This document shows positions 1 to 12,036 of a stretch of DNA of 64,000 bases, piece after piece; position 1 is the first letter of the stretch; each line of letters opens with the position of its first letter. The DNA comes from Verpa conica (Eukaryota; Ascomycota; Pezizomycetes; Pezizales; Morchellaceae). The DNA lies in assembly GCA_033030425.1 (NCBI GenBank), contig JAUFSD010000015.1:434001-498000 (forward strand), in the 5' to 3' direction. Under the pieces are notes generated by a model. The model was given only the letters and a program-made list of their open reading frames with translations. It ran no database searches and was not told the origin of the DNA. A program made the position numbers and the translations under genes.

Positions 1-624
1 ACGTTATTTTCACTGATTCTAAACATGAGTGCATGAAAATCAAGACGTTGTATAATATTCATAGTAAGAATTATCACTGTAACGTTTTCTATGTAGTATT
101 TCTTTCCCTTCCCCCTTATCTAATGTGGGATCAGCACGGCTAACCAAGTGTACTCTATAAAACACTCTTAAGATAATAGATAGGAAGATATAATTCATTT
201 AAACTTAGAATCGAAAGAATATCTAAATGTATTTATATGACGTGGTAGTGTGGAATCTTTAACTTGTGGAAAGTTTGCCCCTCCTCTCAAAGAAAAAAAA
301 AACAAGAGCTCTTATTTAACCGGAAGAACTTTAGTTACAACTCTTTCAAACGAACATTTTATCTGTTTAAGAATTCACAAAGTATAGTAGATTTCTTAGA
401 CATTCCATGCTTAGAAGAAACAACACTTCTGAGAACATAAAACTTGAACAAGAACCTTACGTCCTGGCTTCCTCCCAATATGCAAAGCCCTCCTCCTTTT
501 GGAATACTTTTCACGCCTTATGTAATCTCCCACTATTCGCTCATGAGCTAATAGACATCAGTAAAACAATCAATCATTTGCCCCCCTTGGTGCCCAATAG
601 CACCAAACCCCCGGGTGAGTCTTC
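1..624. other. Intergenic, left edge
   Basis: AT-rich sequence downstream of the first minus-strand gene. It should hold that gene's 3' UTR and terminator. A plus-strand open frame that starts at 407 runs antisense into the gene and has no recognisable domain. I see no other gene or repeat. Confidence 0.5.
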
Positions 625-2574
625 TCAAACAGAGCTTGCACCGTCGATGAACAAACTTTCAGTTTTTTCACTCATCCTTTCGAGTTCCACATCTATGGGA
701 AGAACTCCATCATTTTTTCTATTCTCCATCATAGGTGCATTGAGGCCTTCCTCCTCTCCCAACTTCCCTTTGTAGTGCTCAGGGCCTTTCTTGCTTTCTT
801 TCTTCTTTCTAGGTGCACTAGAAGCCTCAGAAGCTCCTTGGACACTCTCATAATCGTATACAGGGGTTTCTTTCCTGCCTTGGTTTCCGGTCCAGCTTTT
901 CACGTTAGTAGCACCACCAACCCAAGAAAAGTCCGGTAGGTGGTCACCGTCATGCTGATGAGTACTGCCATCAGACTGTTCAACTTCGTATTCGGAAGAA
1001 GTAGAGTTTACAGAATAGTCACTACGACAATTCCGGTTCTGACCGTGACTATGGTTTTCATCACCATTTCGCTTTCCTTTGAACACGTTTTTTTTGACAA
1101 ATTTATGTTTCGTGCCGGGTTCATCAAGGTATTCGTCACCTTCATGACCCCAATGACATGTAGACCCATAGCGGCAATCTCCCACGTGGTTGTAGGTCCA
1201 TCTACATTGGGTTTTCCACTTTGTGGGGCGGGCACGTACCCCTGTCTGAAGTGCTGGCTGGAATACAGGAGCAGTAGCATCAAGCTGATGATGGTAACTT
1301 TGCTTCATGCTTTTCGGACCTGTAGGTATTCTTCTGGTAGTTGACTCAGTAACAGGCTTAGGCTGGGGTTCCCTAGACTGGGCGCTGGTGGGCTGCTCTT
1401 CGTTGGTTTCTAAGACGCAGTATTTGGAATCGCTACCAGCGGGAGACTGGGCTAGCGGCTGATCAATAGTCCCCTTTTTGACTTTTTCTGGAAGGGGCCC
1501 AATGGGAATAGGTGCAGGTGCAGGTTGTAAGGACATGGGTCTCATGCTAAGCCTAGGAACTTCGTTTTGCGGACAATATATTCTTGCTGAGGACTTTTGA
1601 GAGTAAGGGTAATGATTTAAAGGTGGTAGTGAGGTGGGTGAATAGTGGCTAGCCTTTAGGCTGTGACCAGAACTACTATTCCTGCTCAGAAAATAAGCCC
1701 CTACTAAGAGTATACCAAAGGAGAGTATTAGGAGCGCTCTGACTTACAAAGCCGAGTTTGAGTTTGAGTGTAGTTTTCTCTCCCCAAGTAAGATACCATC
1801 TCCAAGCCTAGCATCACCTTGACCAAGTTTCGGCATCGGTTCACGGAAATCACTCGAGCGCCTTCCAAATGACCTAAACTTGTAGTTATAGTTTTGAGAT
1901 TGTTCATGGTCGAATAAGCTATCATCTTGGTTATTACGGGCATTGCTTGTGATCGAATGGTATGTTGTCGTGGTCGGAATAGATAAAGGCCCATAGTTAG
2001 GGTTTTTGGAGAACAGGTATCTCTGTTGCACGTTCTCACTCATAATCCCGTTTGTGTTCGCGGTGTATCTGTTTCCAAAACGGTGCTCAGTGCTTCTCTC
2101 CGGTGGCTGATTAGATGGAAATATCATGGGATTAGGTATAGGGGAATGATTTTTGTTCTGCTCTAGGAGACGTTCACTATAGGCGTTTTTACTGCTTTTA
2201 TCTGTAGCTTCTATGGCAAAACTTTGGGATTTGCTAAAAAATTCTGGTAGCTCGGGCATTTGTATAGCACGGATCCTTGGTTCGGAGATGAAGACTGGTG
2301 GTGGTGGTAGTTCCCTGTAAGGGCGATGGTTTCTATTAGGGGTCTGGGCGGGATTTAAGAAAATGCCCATCGTGGCATCTGAAACAGCAAAGTCGGTGTT
2401 TCTACGCTGATTCATAATATCGCTTTGTAGATTAGGAGAGTAGTTCTGATTATAGATGCCATTAGATCCAGCCCTGTAATATATTCGATCAGTTAAACGA
2501 ATAATGTAGCAATGATAACGAGAATCTATAAGTAATAGGAACCAACTTCCTTCAGCATAGGTGGAGACTTACAT
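625..2574 (-). CDS. CCCH zinc-finger-like protein 1
   Basis: Proposed exons (minus): 2574-2573, 2473-1748 and 1684-625, about 595 aa. The model keeps frame across both introns (99 and 63 bp, each starting GTAAGT). In it the start codon is split: AT ends exon 1 and G opens exon 2, giving MAGSNGIYNQ. If the first intron is not used, the first internal Met is at 2415. Around residue 400 lies one finger-like motif, C-x9-C-x5-C-x3-H, starting CRWTYNHVGDC and followed by GHEGDEYLDEP. The rest is low complexity: Pro/Gln/Ser-rich before the finger, basic then Ser/Glu-rich after it. A second gene of the same design, same strand, lies at 15221-16252. CCCH fingers usually bind RNA, but a single finger with a long first loop may not. 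Function unknown; the 1684 splice acceptor (TGAG) is the weakest point. Confidence 0.6.
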
Positions 2575-4891
2575 CTTGGTGGCTTATCTCTTTATTATGA
2601 TGGATAGATATGAGCCTGAATTCGGACACTCTTAACTATTGAACAAAGGTTGTTGTGAAGGGATGAAGAGATGGAGAGAATAGCAGATGAACAGAACGTT
2701 GAGCCTACCTAATGCTAGTTTTTGAGTGGGATGTGCTGGGTCATCTGGCCTGCATATCCAACGCTGCTAGGCACGCGATTACAGAAGCCGAGGGTCACCC
2801 AATAAGATTACAAGTATAGCTGTTATAAGCTGTAGAAGCTATGACCAATTGGATGGAAAGGAACACTCAGAAGAACGCGGCGCAAGTGACACAGGTGACT
2901 GAAGATAAGCCCCTTGAGATATTAAATTTGTCCATTAGATCGTATAATCTGTGTTTCGTAATTACATGTATATACAAGCCCTCAGACTTACTACTTGTAT
3001 CTTAGCATTTACTCTAAATACAAAGGCTTTTAGGTTCTATAAATACGTGCATTCCGCATTCATCTCCCAGTACTTCCCCCATAAAGAATTAATAAAATAA
3101 AAAGAACGTCTTAGAAAAACAAGCAAGGAAAAATTAACTCCAGATCTACCATCATTAATTCATACAAACTACCCCGTCCACAGCCTATCACTCGTTTATT
3201 CCCACTGACCGACTATTTTTCCCACACCCTATTCTCCTCCTCTTCCATCAACCACTGCTCTCAGCAGATTATTCACCGCTACTATAGCCTTCACCCGAGA
3301 GTTCCTCCCCAAAAACCATAATGGCACTATTACCCGGACCGTGCATCTTCATACCACAAGAATCATTCCACGTCACCTAATCTTCCCCTAGACCCCCCCT
3401 CGCAGTCACCCAAAACGCTTGATTATCCATCATTTCACCGATATCAGCGTACTTCTACACTAGCCTCTCCCCACCCATCCACCCACCGGTACTTCGTCCC
3501 AAATTATTCATAGTACCCGTCGCCATCGTGACAATATTGACATCTCTTCCCATAGCTATAGGAGCCTACACTCTTCTCGAATAGGGGAAAATTTCACCTT
3601 CACTGAATCCGGGAATATTGTGGTCGATGCCGTAGGTCCGTGAAAACGGAACTAAGAGTTGAAATTCGATTTCTGAACTGCTCAGTGGGATTTCGGAGTC
3701 GCCCATCGGTTAGGTCCGTTCGTGTGGTATAGACCGGAGGAGGAGGAGGGTAGCTATATGATAGAGAACTTTGAGAAGTCTTTGTTGACCAAATATCTGT
3801 GAGCGGTTTGCATTGGGAAGGATTTTGGGCTCAAATGGGTGGTGATAAGGGAATTTTATAGTGGGAGGGATTCCTGGCAACCAGTGAGAATTTAGAGGTA
3901 GTGATGTAACACAAGGACTCTCTTTCTACCTAAGAGATTACTTAGAGATAGTGTAAGGTTTTTTTTTTGGTATCCGTTGTCCTACTCGGTGGCAGATAGT
4001 GAATTTACTCGGGTTCCTGAACACTCCTAATACCACCCCCAAAGACATTAGTAGAGCAAAAAAAGACAATTAGCCGATATATGTGGGACATCGAGAAGAT
4101 CGGCTATCGTTGATTAGCCGTTTTTCAAGAGGGAGGCACTCGTCGTGAGCTAGAATTCTGGGTTACGTCCCGTACTTAATTGCCAATATTATACCCCTAA
4201 GCTAGTCTAACTATGCTAAACATAACCTGGGGGAGTGAACCTCGAATTCCGGGGGCTAATTTTTATGCTTTCTTACTAGAATAAAGTAGATAACCTCGTT
4301 CTGTCAGCTTTGGGGAGACCCAGGAGGTGCCGAATGATTCTCTTGCTGAGGTATGGGTCAACGCTATCCCTTGGGGCTTGATAGGCCTATGGTAGTTCTC
4401 GTCAAGCAAGTGAGGTTCAGGGCCATGAATATATCAGTCTTGTTGCTATTGATAGTAGGATAAACATAGCCTATCCCGTATCATTGCCTAGGATAGGTAC
4501 AGACTCTGGCAAAAGCAGAAGAAACGTGAAACCTTTGATTCGAGGCTTTGATTGGCCTTTCATATTCACTGTGAATATTCTAGTAGCGTAATATCGACTA
4601 GTTAGTACTGGAGTACTATTGGCTCAGAGACCCTACCATCTACCCACGTTTCTTGATTTTTTACTAGAGGAGGTTGTACTAATAACTCTTATTCCAGGCC
4701 TAGCCACAAAGGTTTGTGCAAGAAGTGGCCTAGCCGTTTAAAAGGCAACGCTAATATCTTATCCTCAACCAAACCTAAATGTATTGCGGCTTGACCCGTT
4801 CATATTTATAAAAGTCTATAAAATCCTTAGACTAGTGCTAATTATACCCAATATATCCCCCTCTAGCATTAATATCATTTTTCATGACTGT
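2575..4891. other. Intergenic, 2.3 kb, with decayed sequence
   Basis: Promoter side of CCCH gene 1 and 3' side of the COG7-like gene. It has a TACATGTA palindrome at 2963-2970 and a (GGA)n patch near 3737. An interrupted open frame at 3464-3895 is listed separately. No intact gene seen. Confidence 0.5.
3464..3895 (+). pseudogene. Possible degraded gene of unknown family
   Basis: One plus frame reads through about 144 codons with only four internal stops: TGA near 3641, TAA near 3653, TGA near 3671 and TGA near 3791. The segments between look protein-like, for example ENFTFTESGNIVVDAVGP and later VAHRLGPFVWYRPEEEEGSY. Stops of this kind could arise by point decay, including C-to-T changes as in RIP. 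I recognise no family, and no start codon or splice sites could be assigned. It may also be a chance open stretch. Confidence 0.25.
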
Positions 4892-5974
4892 CTATGTCAT
4901 ACCCCCTCTCATCCGTGATAATTGGTTGATCAATCCGTAGTACCCATCCCTACCACCAGACCACCCGCCAGAATCTGCCTTCTCTGCCTCTTCATCTGCT
5001 TTTCGTCTTTCCTCTTCCCTCTCCAGAACAACCTCCTGTCTCCTCTCCTGCTGCCTCTTTGAAGCCCTTTTCTTCTTCTCTTCCTCTACAACCTTCGCTT
5101 CAAGCGCCTCTACAACTGCAGTCCTAGCAGGGCCCTCAATAGTCCCCTCAAAAACCTTTGCTAGCTGCCTCAGCTCTTGGATTTTTAATGCAGCGGCGGG
5201 AAGGTCATCACAAGATAAAAGGTACAAAATCTCCTCTATAGGGTTCGTACTAGCTTTCTTCTTCTGGTTGTTGCTTGACTCAAGTGCACGGATCGGAGAA
5301 GGAGTTCTGGGGGGCACCGGTGTACTATATGCATTTTCCGGGGCACTTAGGTGAGTATCGGGTTTGGGATCGTCCGGGGCGTCGCCAAGAGGCCAAGCCA
5401 TGGCTTCACCGAATATGCGAATTACATCTTCAAGCCGTGCACGGACTGTCGCTAGCATTTCGAGCTTTGAGAGAACATCAGGTTTTGTGTCTTTTGTAGC
5501 TATGGTGGTGGCAACCCCAGCTGTGTCGGTAGGTACTGAAGTATCCTCTGATGTTGGGGGTTGAAAGTGTTCAATATGTGGCCGGAGCTCTGTTGTTAGG
5601 GTTGTTGATAATGAGAGTACGTCACTACGTAGTAATTCAACTTCATAGCCGAGACGAGGGGTCAGGCGTAGAATCTCGTCAGTGAGAGTTTGCAGTGTGG
5701 TCAAGAGGCGTTGTGTTTGGAGGTCTAGTGTTGAAAGGAGGGTAGTAGTCTTGGCTGATAGGCTGGATAGGGGCTCCGGGTTTCTTGATTTGGATACCGT
5801 TGAGGATGAGAGTGAGGATGGTGGGAGGAGAGGTGGGAGGGTAGAGTTAAGGTACGCCTTGGCTGAGAAATTAGGTGAGAGAAACGGTGCTAAAGCGGGG
5901 TCTGAGAGGAGGGACGATGAAGGCGAGGCTGTAGCAGAGGGAGCAGAGGGAGCTGCTGATGTTTGAGAAGTCAT
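4892..5974 (-). CDS. COG7: COG complex subunit 7-like protein
   Basis: Single-exon frame of 360 aa. After a Ser/Ala/Pro leader comes FLSPNFSAKAYLNSTL, matching the start of COG7 proteins, where an acidic/Phe segment precedes the first helix. Then follow long helices with TPRLGYEVELLRSDVLSL and a KLEMLATVRARLEDVIRIF heptad-like segment, as expected for the N-terminal coiled coil of COG subunits. The C-terminal third is a charged Glu/Lys/Arg coiled coil (about 275-335). COG is the Golgi tether for intra-Golgi retrograde vesicles; Cog7 belongs to lobe B. Metazoan COG7 is about 770 aa, so this is the short form I recall from filamentous fungi. It is head-to-head with the E2-PARP gene across 811 bp. 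The assignment rests on motif resemblance. Confidence 0.6.
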   Translation of the reverse strand: MTSQTSAAPSAPSATASPSSSLLSDPALAPFLSPNFSAKAYLNSTLPPLLPPSSLSSSTVSKSRNPEPLSSLSAKTTTLLSTLDLQTQRLLTTLQTLTDEILRLTPRLGYEVELLRSDVLSLSTTLTTELRPHIEHFQPPTSEDTSVPTDTAGVATTIATKDTKPDVLSKLEMLATVRARLEDVIRIFGEAMAWPLGDAPDDPKPDTHLSAPENAYSTPVPPRTPSPIRALESSNNQKKKASTNPIEEILYLLSCDDLPAAALKIQELRQLAKVFEGTIEGPARTAVVEALEAKVVEEEKKKRASKRQQERRQEVVLEREEERRKADEEAEKADSGGWSGGRDGYYGLINQLSRMRGGMT

Positions 5975-6785
5975 TGGGGTCTAATTGATTTGCCAGAACG
6001 AACTGACAGCCAGAGCTTTTTGGGTGAGTGATGGCTGGTGCTTGAACCTGATGTTGAGGTGAAGTGAGGATCTCCAAAGTTAGAGCAGGCTAGCCCTAAA
6101 GCAGCATTGTTGCCTGCGGCGTTGCTCGTGTAACGCAGAGACTAGGTGGGGAAGCCGTGTCGTTGCTTCCCTGTCTCTGCTCTGTGAATCATCCGATGAC
6201 GGCTGTAGACTGTCGGGCGCCATTCGCGGTCACTCTTGGCCAGCATACATGTACATATATGTATGCATGGTATGGAGCAAGAAGTGACTCGTAAATTCTA
6301 ATACCTACTACATGAGCATACATGTAGTCTGCATCCTGAGCAGATGTCCTTGATGGAGGCCTGTTGCGCTTTGTCTAGAGCCCTTCAGCGTATCAGAGGT
6401 CAAATCAAGTCTTTGTCGTAAACAGCATTTCTCGTGATGCAAGGGAATGGAGTGCACCCAGAAGGTACGATATGCCTTGCGCTGTCGCTAACCCCAGCAT
6501 TACACAAAGTCTATGGCTACAGTTGGGTGCAGCTCTGTTGGTGGACTAATGCTTGGCGCGTCATCGGCGGGGCAGGCTGTCATGGTTGCCTGGCCTAGGA
6601 GCTTCTCAGCCTCCTGCCCCTCCACTACATTACTGCCATTGCCCTTAGTTTACGTCTTCTTCTTTTCATTCTTCCCTTCATCTTGATTCCCAACTTGCTT
6701 TACGCGTTTTTACCACCCCCCAGTCTCCTCAACTTTTGTTTGATCGATCATTACCGGTTGATTGCCAGCTTGGCCAACGATAAAG
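5975..6785. promoter_or_regulatory. Bidirectional promoter, COG7-like / E2-PARP
   Basis: 811 bp between two divergent starts (5974 minus, 6786 plus). It has two TACATGTA palindromes (6246-6253, 6319-6326), the first inside a longer alternating CATGTA-rich patch, and CT-rich tracts near 6655-6680 just upstream of the plus-strand gene. No TATA box stands out. Confidence 0.5.
6246..6326. promoter_or_regulatory. Pair of TACATGTA palindromes
   Basis: Two perfect 8-bp palindromes 73 bp apart in the divergent promoter. The same octamer occurs ten times in the window, always outside coding exons. The binding factor is unknown. Confidence 0.4.
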
Positions 6786-9700
6786 ATGCCTAGACGGGCA
6801 TTCCTTGCCGATTTGGAACGGGTTCAGAGATCTGGTGGGGTTGATAGATGTATTTCCGGTAGGCTAATTAGCTCCTTAATCCAGCCGATGTAAATAATGA
6901 GCTCTCTACTGGACAGTTGAAGCTCCGGAGCTCTCTGAAGAGCTATCCTAGCCTGGGCAGGGATGCGAAGTTTAGGGGAAATTATTGCTCAATAATACTT
7001 AATGTTACCGCGGAATTTTCTGCAAAGCTCAATCGCTCAATTGGAGATTCGTGTTTAGGCTCCGTTGTTGCTTGCTAACTGGCGAGCCTCGTAGATGTTC
7101 ACCGCGGTGATGATGATGGAAGCTTCGTCTTCACATTCATACCTCCAGGCCCTGGGTTAAATGGGGTCGGGATTACTGGCATGATTCCAGGTTTGTTTAC
7201 CTCAGTCTACTCTTTGTGCATATATTCTTCTCTTCATTTGAATTCTTAAGTTATAAGCTCTGTGTCAAGTTCTAATAGAGCTATGGGGAGCTGCTTTTCC
7301 GTATTCCGTTTTGGGTCCCCAATTGATCTAGTTGTTACCGAGAAATTACTAGATGCTCAACCTATTCTTTCCTTATTCAAGAGTACATGGTGACCTTAGA
7401 AATACCCTAAGCTAAGCAGAGTTCCTACAGAGCTCGACGATTACCCAGTTTCTCATCAAACCTACCTATACACAAACTCTACGGATGCGCCAGCTGCTGT
7501 TACGGGTGCACTCGCAAAATTTGCTCCTGAAGATTCCCAACCATTGCCAGACCTACTTTCTGCTGTTGCAAGTTCTCTTACGAGAGCAATGGGTAAAAGT
7601 ACCTCGAGTTCTTCTTCTTCCAGGGATTCTTATGATGAAGATATGGGGATGGAAGAGGAGGATGAAGAAGAGGGTGAAGAATTCAATAATAGTGACGACG
7701 GACTTCAAAGCAACGATGATGGTGATGATTTTGAGGATGACGATGACGATATATCTGTTGGGGGCTGGGAGGAAGATTACAGAGCTACAGCCGGGGATAT
7801 TGATGGGGAGGGTGACAGTCAGATGAATGATTATTCGCAAGATCCACAGTATACAGCAAACACCCGGAAACTTAAGGCTGCGTTACGGCAGGATCTCAGG
7901 CGAGCCAAGAGTGCTGGCTTTAAGGTTGGTGTACTTGGAGACCATAAAGGTGGCATGGACCTTTATGTTTCCATTGGTATCCGTGTATCGAAACTGGGCA
8001 TCTCGGATGAGGCAATTGAAGCGTGGAAATTAGATAGGCAGAGATATCTCATACTTCTCATCCACTACTCATCCTTTTACCAGACCTTAGAAAGGCTCAC
8101 GGGAGAGAGTGGGGGGTATCATGTAAAGAAGAGTGTGGAAATGTGTGTTGGTACCGCTACAAGATACAAGCCTACATTCCTTGAGGCAATTGGAGCGTTC
8201 AGTAAAATCAGTTCAATGGACAATACGCAACATTTGTTTGGTACAGAGAACGGGAACTTGGACACTGGGGCAACGGAAGAGAAATCAAACGAAGACGGAT
8301 TCCACGGAGTATTCATCAGTCGACCTCTGAACGAACTGTTAAATTCGAGACTAATTCAGCTGGTGAGATACCGGACCCAACTCGGATTTGGGTGGGATGG
8401 AGCTGAGCGTTATTACCTTGGTGAGTAAATTTCTGACCTTATTCAATAAATCATACTAACGCTTTCCTCCTCTATAGATAATCAGGGGCGTGAATCTAGT
8501 AGTGTTGGGCAGGTGGACGACAAATATTATATTTATCAGGAGCCTAAGAGTGTTCTCGCGTCAATCGTCACTGGTGATGCGCTTGCAACAAGTTCGTCCT
8601 CCGAGAATGCATCATTTCCACTGCTTGCAATGCAGTTTACACTTCGTCACTTGGTCCGATGTACCGAATTTTGCCTTGTATGCCATACAAAGGTTCAAAA
8701 CGATTTCGAAGCCCTCAAACCTTACGTCTGCTCAAGCCCACTCTGCCTTTACCAGTATATGTCTCTCGGGTTTGGCCCAAGCATCGAGTATGAGATTGTC
8801 TCTCAGCCTACAGTCGTGGACCTGCTAGTCAGCTTTTGCTATGTGTCTGCGAAACTTGACAGAATGCTTGATTTCCCAGCTGGCATGAATCTTACAGTTC
8901 CTGGCATATCCCTTGAGCCTTTCCATGCTAACTACCACCGGTCGAAGCACGAACTTGTGTTTAATAACACCCTGGATCTGGTGAGACCGCCACTAAAAGT
9001 TGGAGACTGGATTGCAATGAATATCGGGACAACTACATCACAACCCAACGACTTCCTACACGCAAGGGTTATTGAGACTGATTATTACCCCACGGTCAAG
9101 CTTGCAACTCCAGTTGGGGGGTACGCGCCTCCTGGTACAAGTAACCTCCCGAGTGTTCAAAACGGTTATAGCACAGCCCCACTAGACCCCTTCCCAGAAG
9201 TTATGTCAGTCACGTTTTCAATTTATGACGTGAATTTTGATTCCTTGGCGGACGCAGAAAAGAGACAGAATATTGTTACGGTATTGGATACACTTCCTTC
9301 AGTGGTAGAGATGAGGAATTGGCTGCAGAGAAATACAAAAGTCGGCGAGGAGGCAAGTTTGAAGATGTGGAAGAACAGGATTTCACCAGCCGCCCTGGGG
9401 GTACTAAGATGGATTATTGCAAGTAATCGAAGTTGCATCGTGCCAGTTGATCAGGAACTAGACCCTGCTGGCTTTATTACTGTTGGGTCTAGGGGTAAGA
9501 AAGGCGGAGAGCAGCGTGTTTGGGGTATGGGTGAATGGCTGCAGTTCAGGTTTGCTATGGGTGCACCAGATAAAGAACAGAGATTTGTAGAGGCTGTCCA
9601 GAGCGCTCAGCGGAGACTCAATTTGACTAGTACAAAACCCAAAGACCCTACAGCTTTAAGATTCTAACAAACAATAGATCCGTCATTATTCGCTTTCCAT

Positions 9701-11214
9701 GGATCTCCATTAGCAAATTGGCATTCGATTATTCGTGAAGGGCTTCACTTTAAGCAAACATTACACGGTAGAGCTTTCGGCCACGGATGCTATCATAGCT
9801 TGGACCTAAACACATCTATGGGATACTCAAGTATGTGCAGTCCAGGACATGCTAATACTCACTCTTCTGCAACTTGGCCACAGAGCGCACTCAGCATCAG
9901 GACAGCTCTGAGCTTGAACGAAATTGTTAATGCCCCAGACGAGTTCGTATCTAAGGTATATTAATATTGGCGAGTGTATCCAACAATTTATTCTAACTAC
10001 AGTCTAGGCACCACATCTGGTCGTATCTCAGCTAGACTGGATTCAGACGAGATACTTATTTATCCAGGTTGCAGACATGAAAAGTGGAACAGGTGAAGCT
10101 GCAGACTCACCGAAACCGAGCCCTATTCATCCCCAGGACGATAATTACACTCCAAAAGGGTTACACGGAAAGTTGGTAATACCAGCTACAGTATCTAGCT
10201 ATCGAACCAGAAGTCCGGCAGTGCAAATAGGCCCGGCCCCCCTCCCCACTCCGGCCTTATCACCAACCGGAAAGGCTTCAAAAAACACCCGTCCTGCGAA
10301 GAGAATGAAGGGCTCTTTTTCACAAAAAATCTCCCATATACAGTCCGTACTTGGGTCTTCATCAAATACCCCAATAGTCCTAGATGGTGACGAGTTCCGT
10401 GATGATGCAAGCATTGTAACAGACAACTCTGATCTTCTTGTGTTACTCTCGGATGATGAAGACTCCTCCCCTCCCCCCCCTAAGAGTGGGAAAGGTATCA
10501 TGCGCTATGCGATCGATGTACTTTCTTCCTCAAAAGCACCAAAACCGGGAGCATTCGTTCCAGGTAATCTCGACACATCTGACCTCCCTATGCTCCCATT
10601 ACCATCTTATGCAACTGGAGGAGCAAGTAAGAGAATACAGAGTGATCTTAAGAGTATAGTAAAGCTTCAACAGGCGCAAGGGATTGAAGAACTCGGGTGG
10701 TACGTTGATACAAACCTCACTGATAACATATATCAGTGGATTGTCGAACTCCACAGCTTTCCCGAGAACTTGCCACTGGTCAAGGATATGAAAGAAAAGA
10801 ACATCCAGAGTATCGTACTAGAGATTCGCTTTGGAAGCCAATACCCTATGAGCCCCCCGTTCATCAGAGTTGTTAAGCCTAGATTCATGGGTTTCGCCCA
10901 AGGAGGAGGTGGGCATGTGACTGTTGGTGGCGCACTGTGTATGGAATTACTCACAAACTCTGGCTGGAGTGCTGTTAGCAGTTTGGAAAGTGTTCTCTTG
11001 CAAGTTGTAAGTATTTCCCGCGCATGTCTCATATTTAATAGCATTTTAGTTAACAATATATTAGAGGATGGCAATTGGAGAGGAGAAACCACCAGCTAGA
11101 TTGGCGCCCGGACCAGTACAGTGCTATAGCCCATCTGAGGCGAAGGAAGCATACCTCAGAGCTTGCAGGGCGCATGGATGGACTGTTCCGTCAGATTTTT
11201 CAAGCATAGTTTAG
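6786..11214 (+). CDS. PARP-UBE2Q fusion (ADP-ribosyltransferase / E2 enzyme)
   Basis: Seven exons: 6786-6858, 7095-7190, 7431-8420, 8478-9629, 9678-9955, 10008-11006, 11065-11214; 1,245 aa. Each junction keeps frame and has GT/AG with CTAAC-type branch sites. Order: a small N-terminal domain (FTFIPPG...MIPELDDYPVSH); an acidic stretch (about 110-160); a conserved middle with a Cys pair (FCLVCHTK...YVCSSPLC); a PARP fold with FHGSPLANWH (His778) and MGYS (Tyr820), ending LDWIQTRYLFI; then a UBE2Q-like E2 domain with LEIRFGSQYPMSPPF and GGALCMELLT, whose Cys (about 1174) is the expected thioester residue. An in-frame stop at 9665 is removed by the 48-bp intron. The fusion is known from filamentous fungi as a family and would couple mono-ADP-ribosylation chemistry with ubiquitin transfer. 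The third PARP triad residue (Glu in PARP1) aligns here to about His866, so polymer synthesis is unlikely. Substrates unknown. Confidence 0.9.
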
Positions 11215-11653
11215 AAGAATATCAGATCTAAAGTGGCAGGTAAACTTTTAACTCTTTTTCTACAAATATTTCGGGTTTATCTTATGAGGGTTTGGTAAGG
11301 TGGTATTAATGCGCCTATGGTAGTATTCGGGGTCGAGTTATAAAAGCATTATTTGTTGCCTTCTTGAGGGGTTGGATATGGCGCCTGATTTTAAAAGGGG
11401 TTTCTTTTGTCAAGCTAATACTTTTTATATATTACCTTGGATCATAATTCACTCGGCTTATAAGAGTATGCCTGGAGTAATATTTCATATACTCATAAGG
11501 AGATTGATCTTATAAGGAATCCAAACGTACAAAAAGAGTCTCAATTCTACTTTTATTCTTGTAAGGCGGGTGTATTTACTTATATTGCATCGCTGATATA
11601 GATTCTATCATAAAATGGTTATATAAATCGCAAGTTCTTAACCCTAAAACGAA

Positions 11654-11668
11654 CCCCCCCCCCCCCCC
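11654..11668. repeat. C15 homopolymer
   Basis: Fifteen consecutive C bases downstream of the E2-PARP gene. Its exact length is the kind of thing assemblies get wrong. Confidence 0.8.
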
Positions 11669-12036
11669 AAACTGGTAAGTTATCGTAGAATGAATTCCTT
11701 GTGCGAGTATGGTTACGTCTGGGCTTCCACTCCTCTTTTAAGGAGAACCCCTTAAACTTAAAGAGTGACCCACTTGCCAAAGTTCGGATGGAATGGCTAA
11801 TTCAGGCTTAACTTGCTAGCTAATGTCTAAGCCACAAAATAATAAAACAAAGGAAAATACTTTTTAATACAACTAAAAAACAGCTGAATCCACCGCTCTG
11901 TCAAGTTTGCTAATTAGTGCCTAAACCCCAACAGATAAAATCACTATTCTAGCTAGAGAATAAAAGGAAGTAAAACTTACCCTAATAATATAGAAATTTC
12001 CCCCCTATAGTTCCTATTAACCAAGGCCTATGGTTC

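Noticed and set aside
407..1344. Plus-strand open frames at 407-775 and 940-1344
   Set aside because: They run antisense to the CCCH gene 1 exon, have no domain, and mirror its codon pattern.
9630..9677. Stop at 9665 as the end of a separate upstream gene
   Set aside because: A 48-bp intron with a TTCTAAC branch removes it and continues directly into the PARP FHGS motif.
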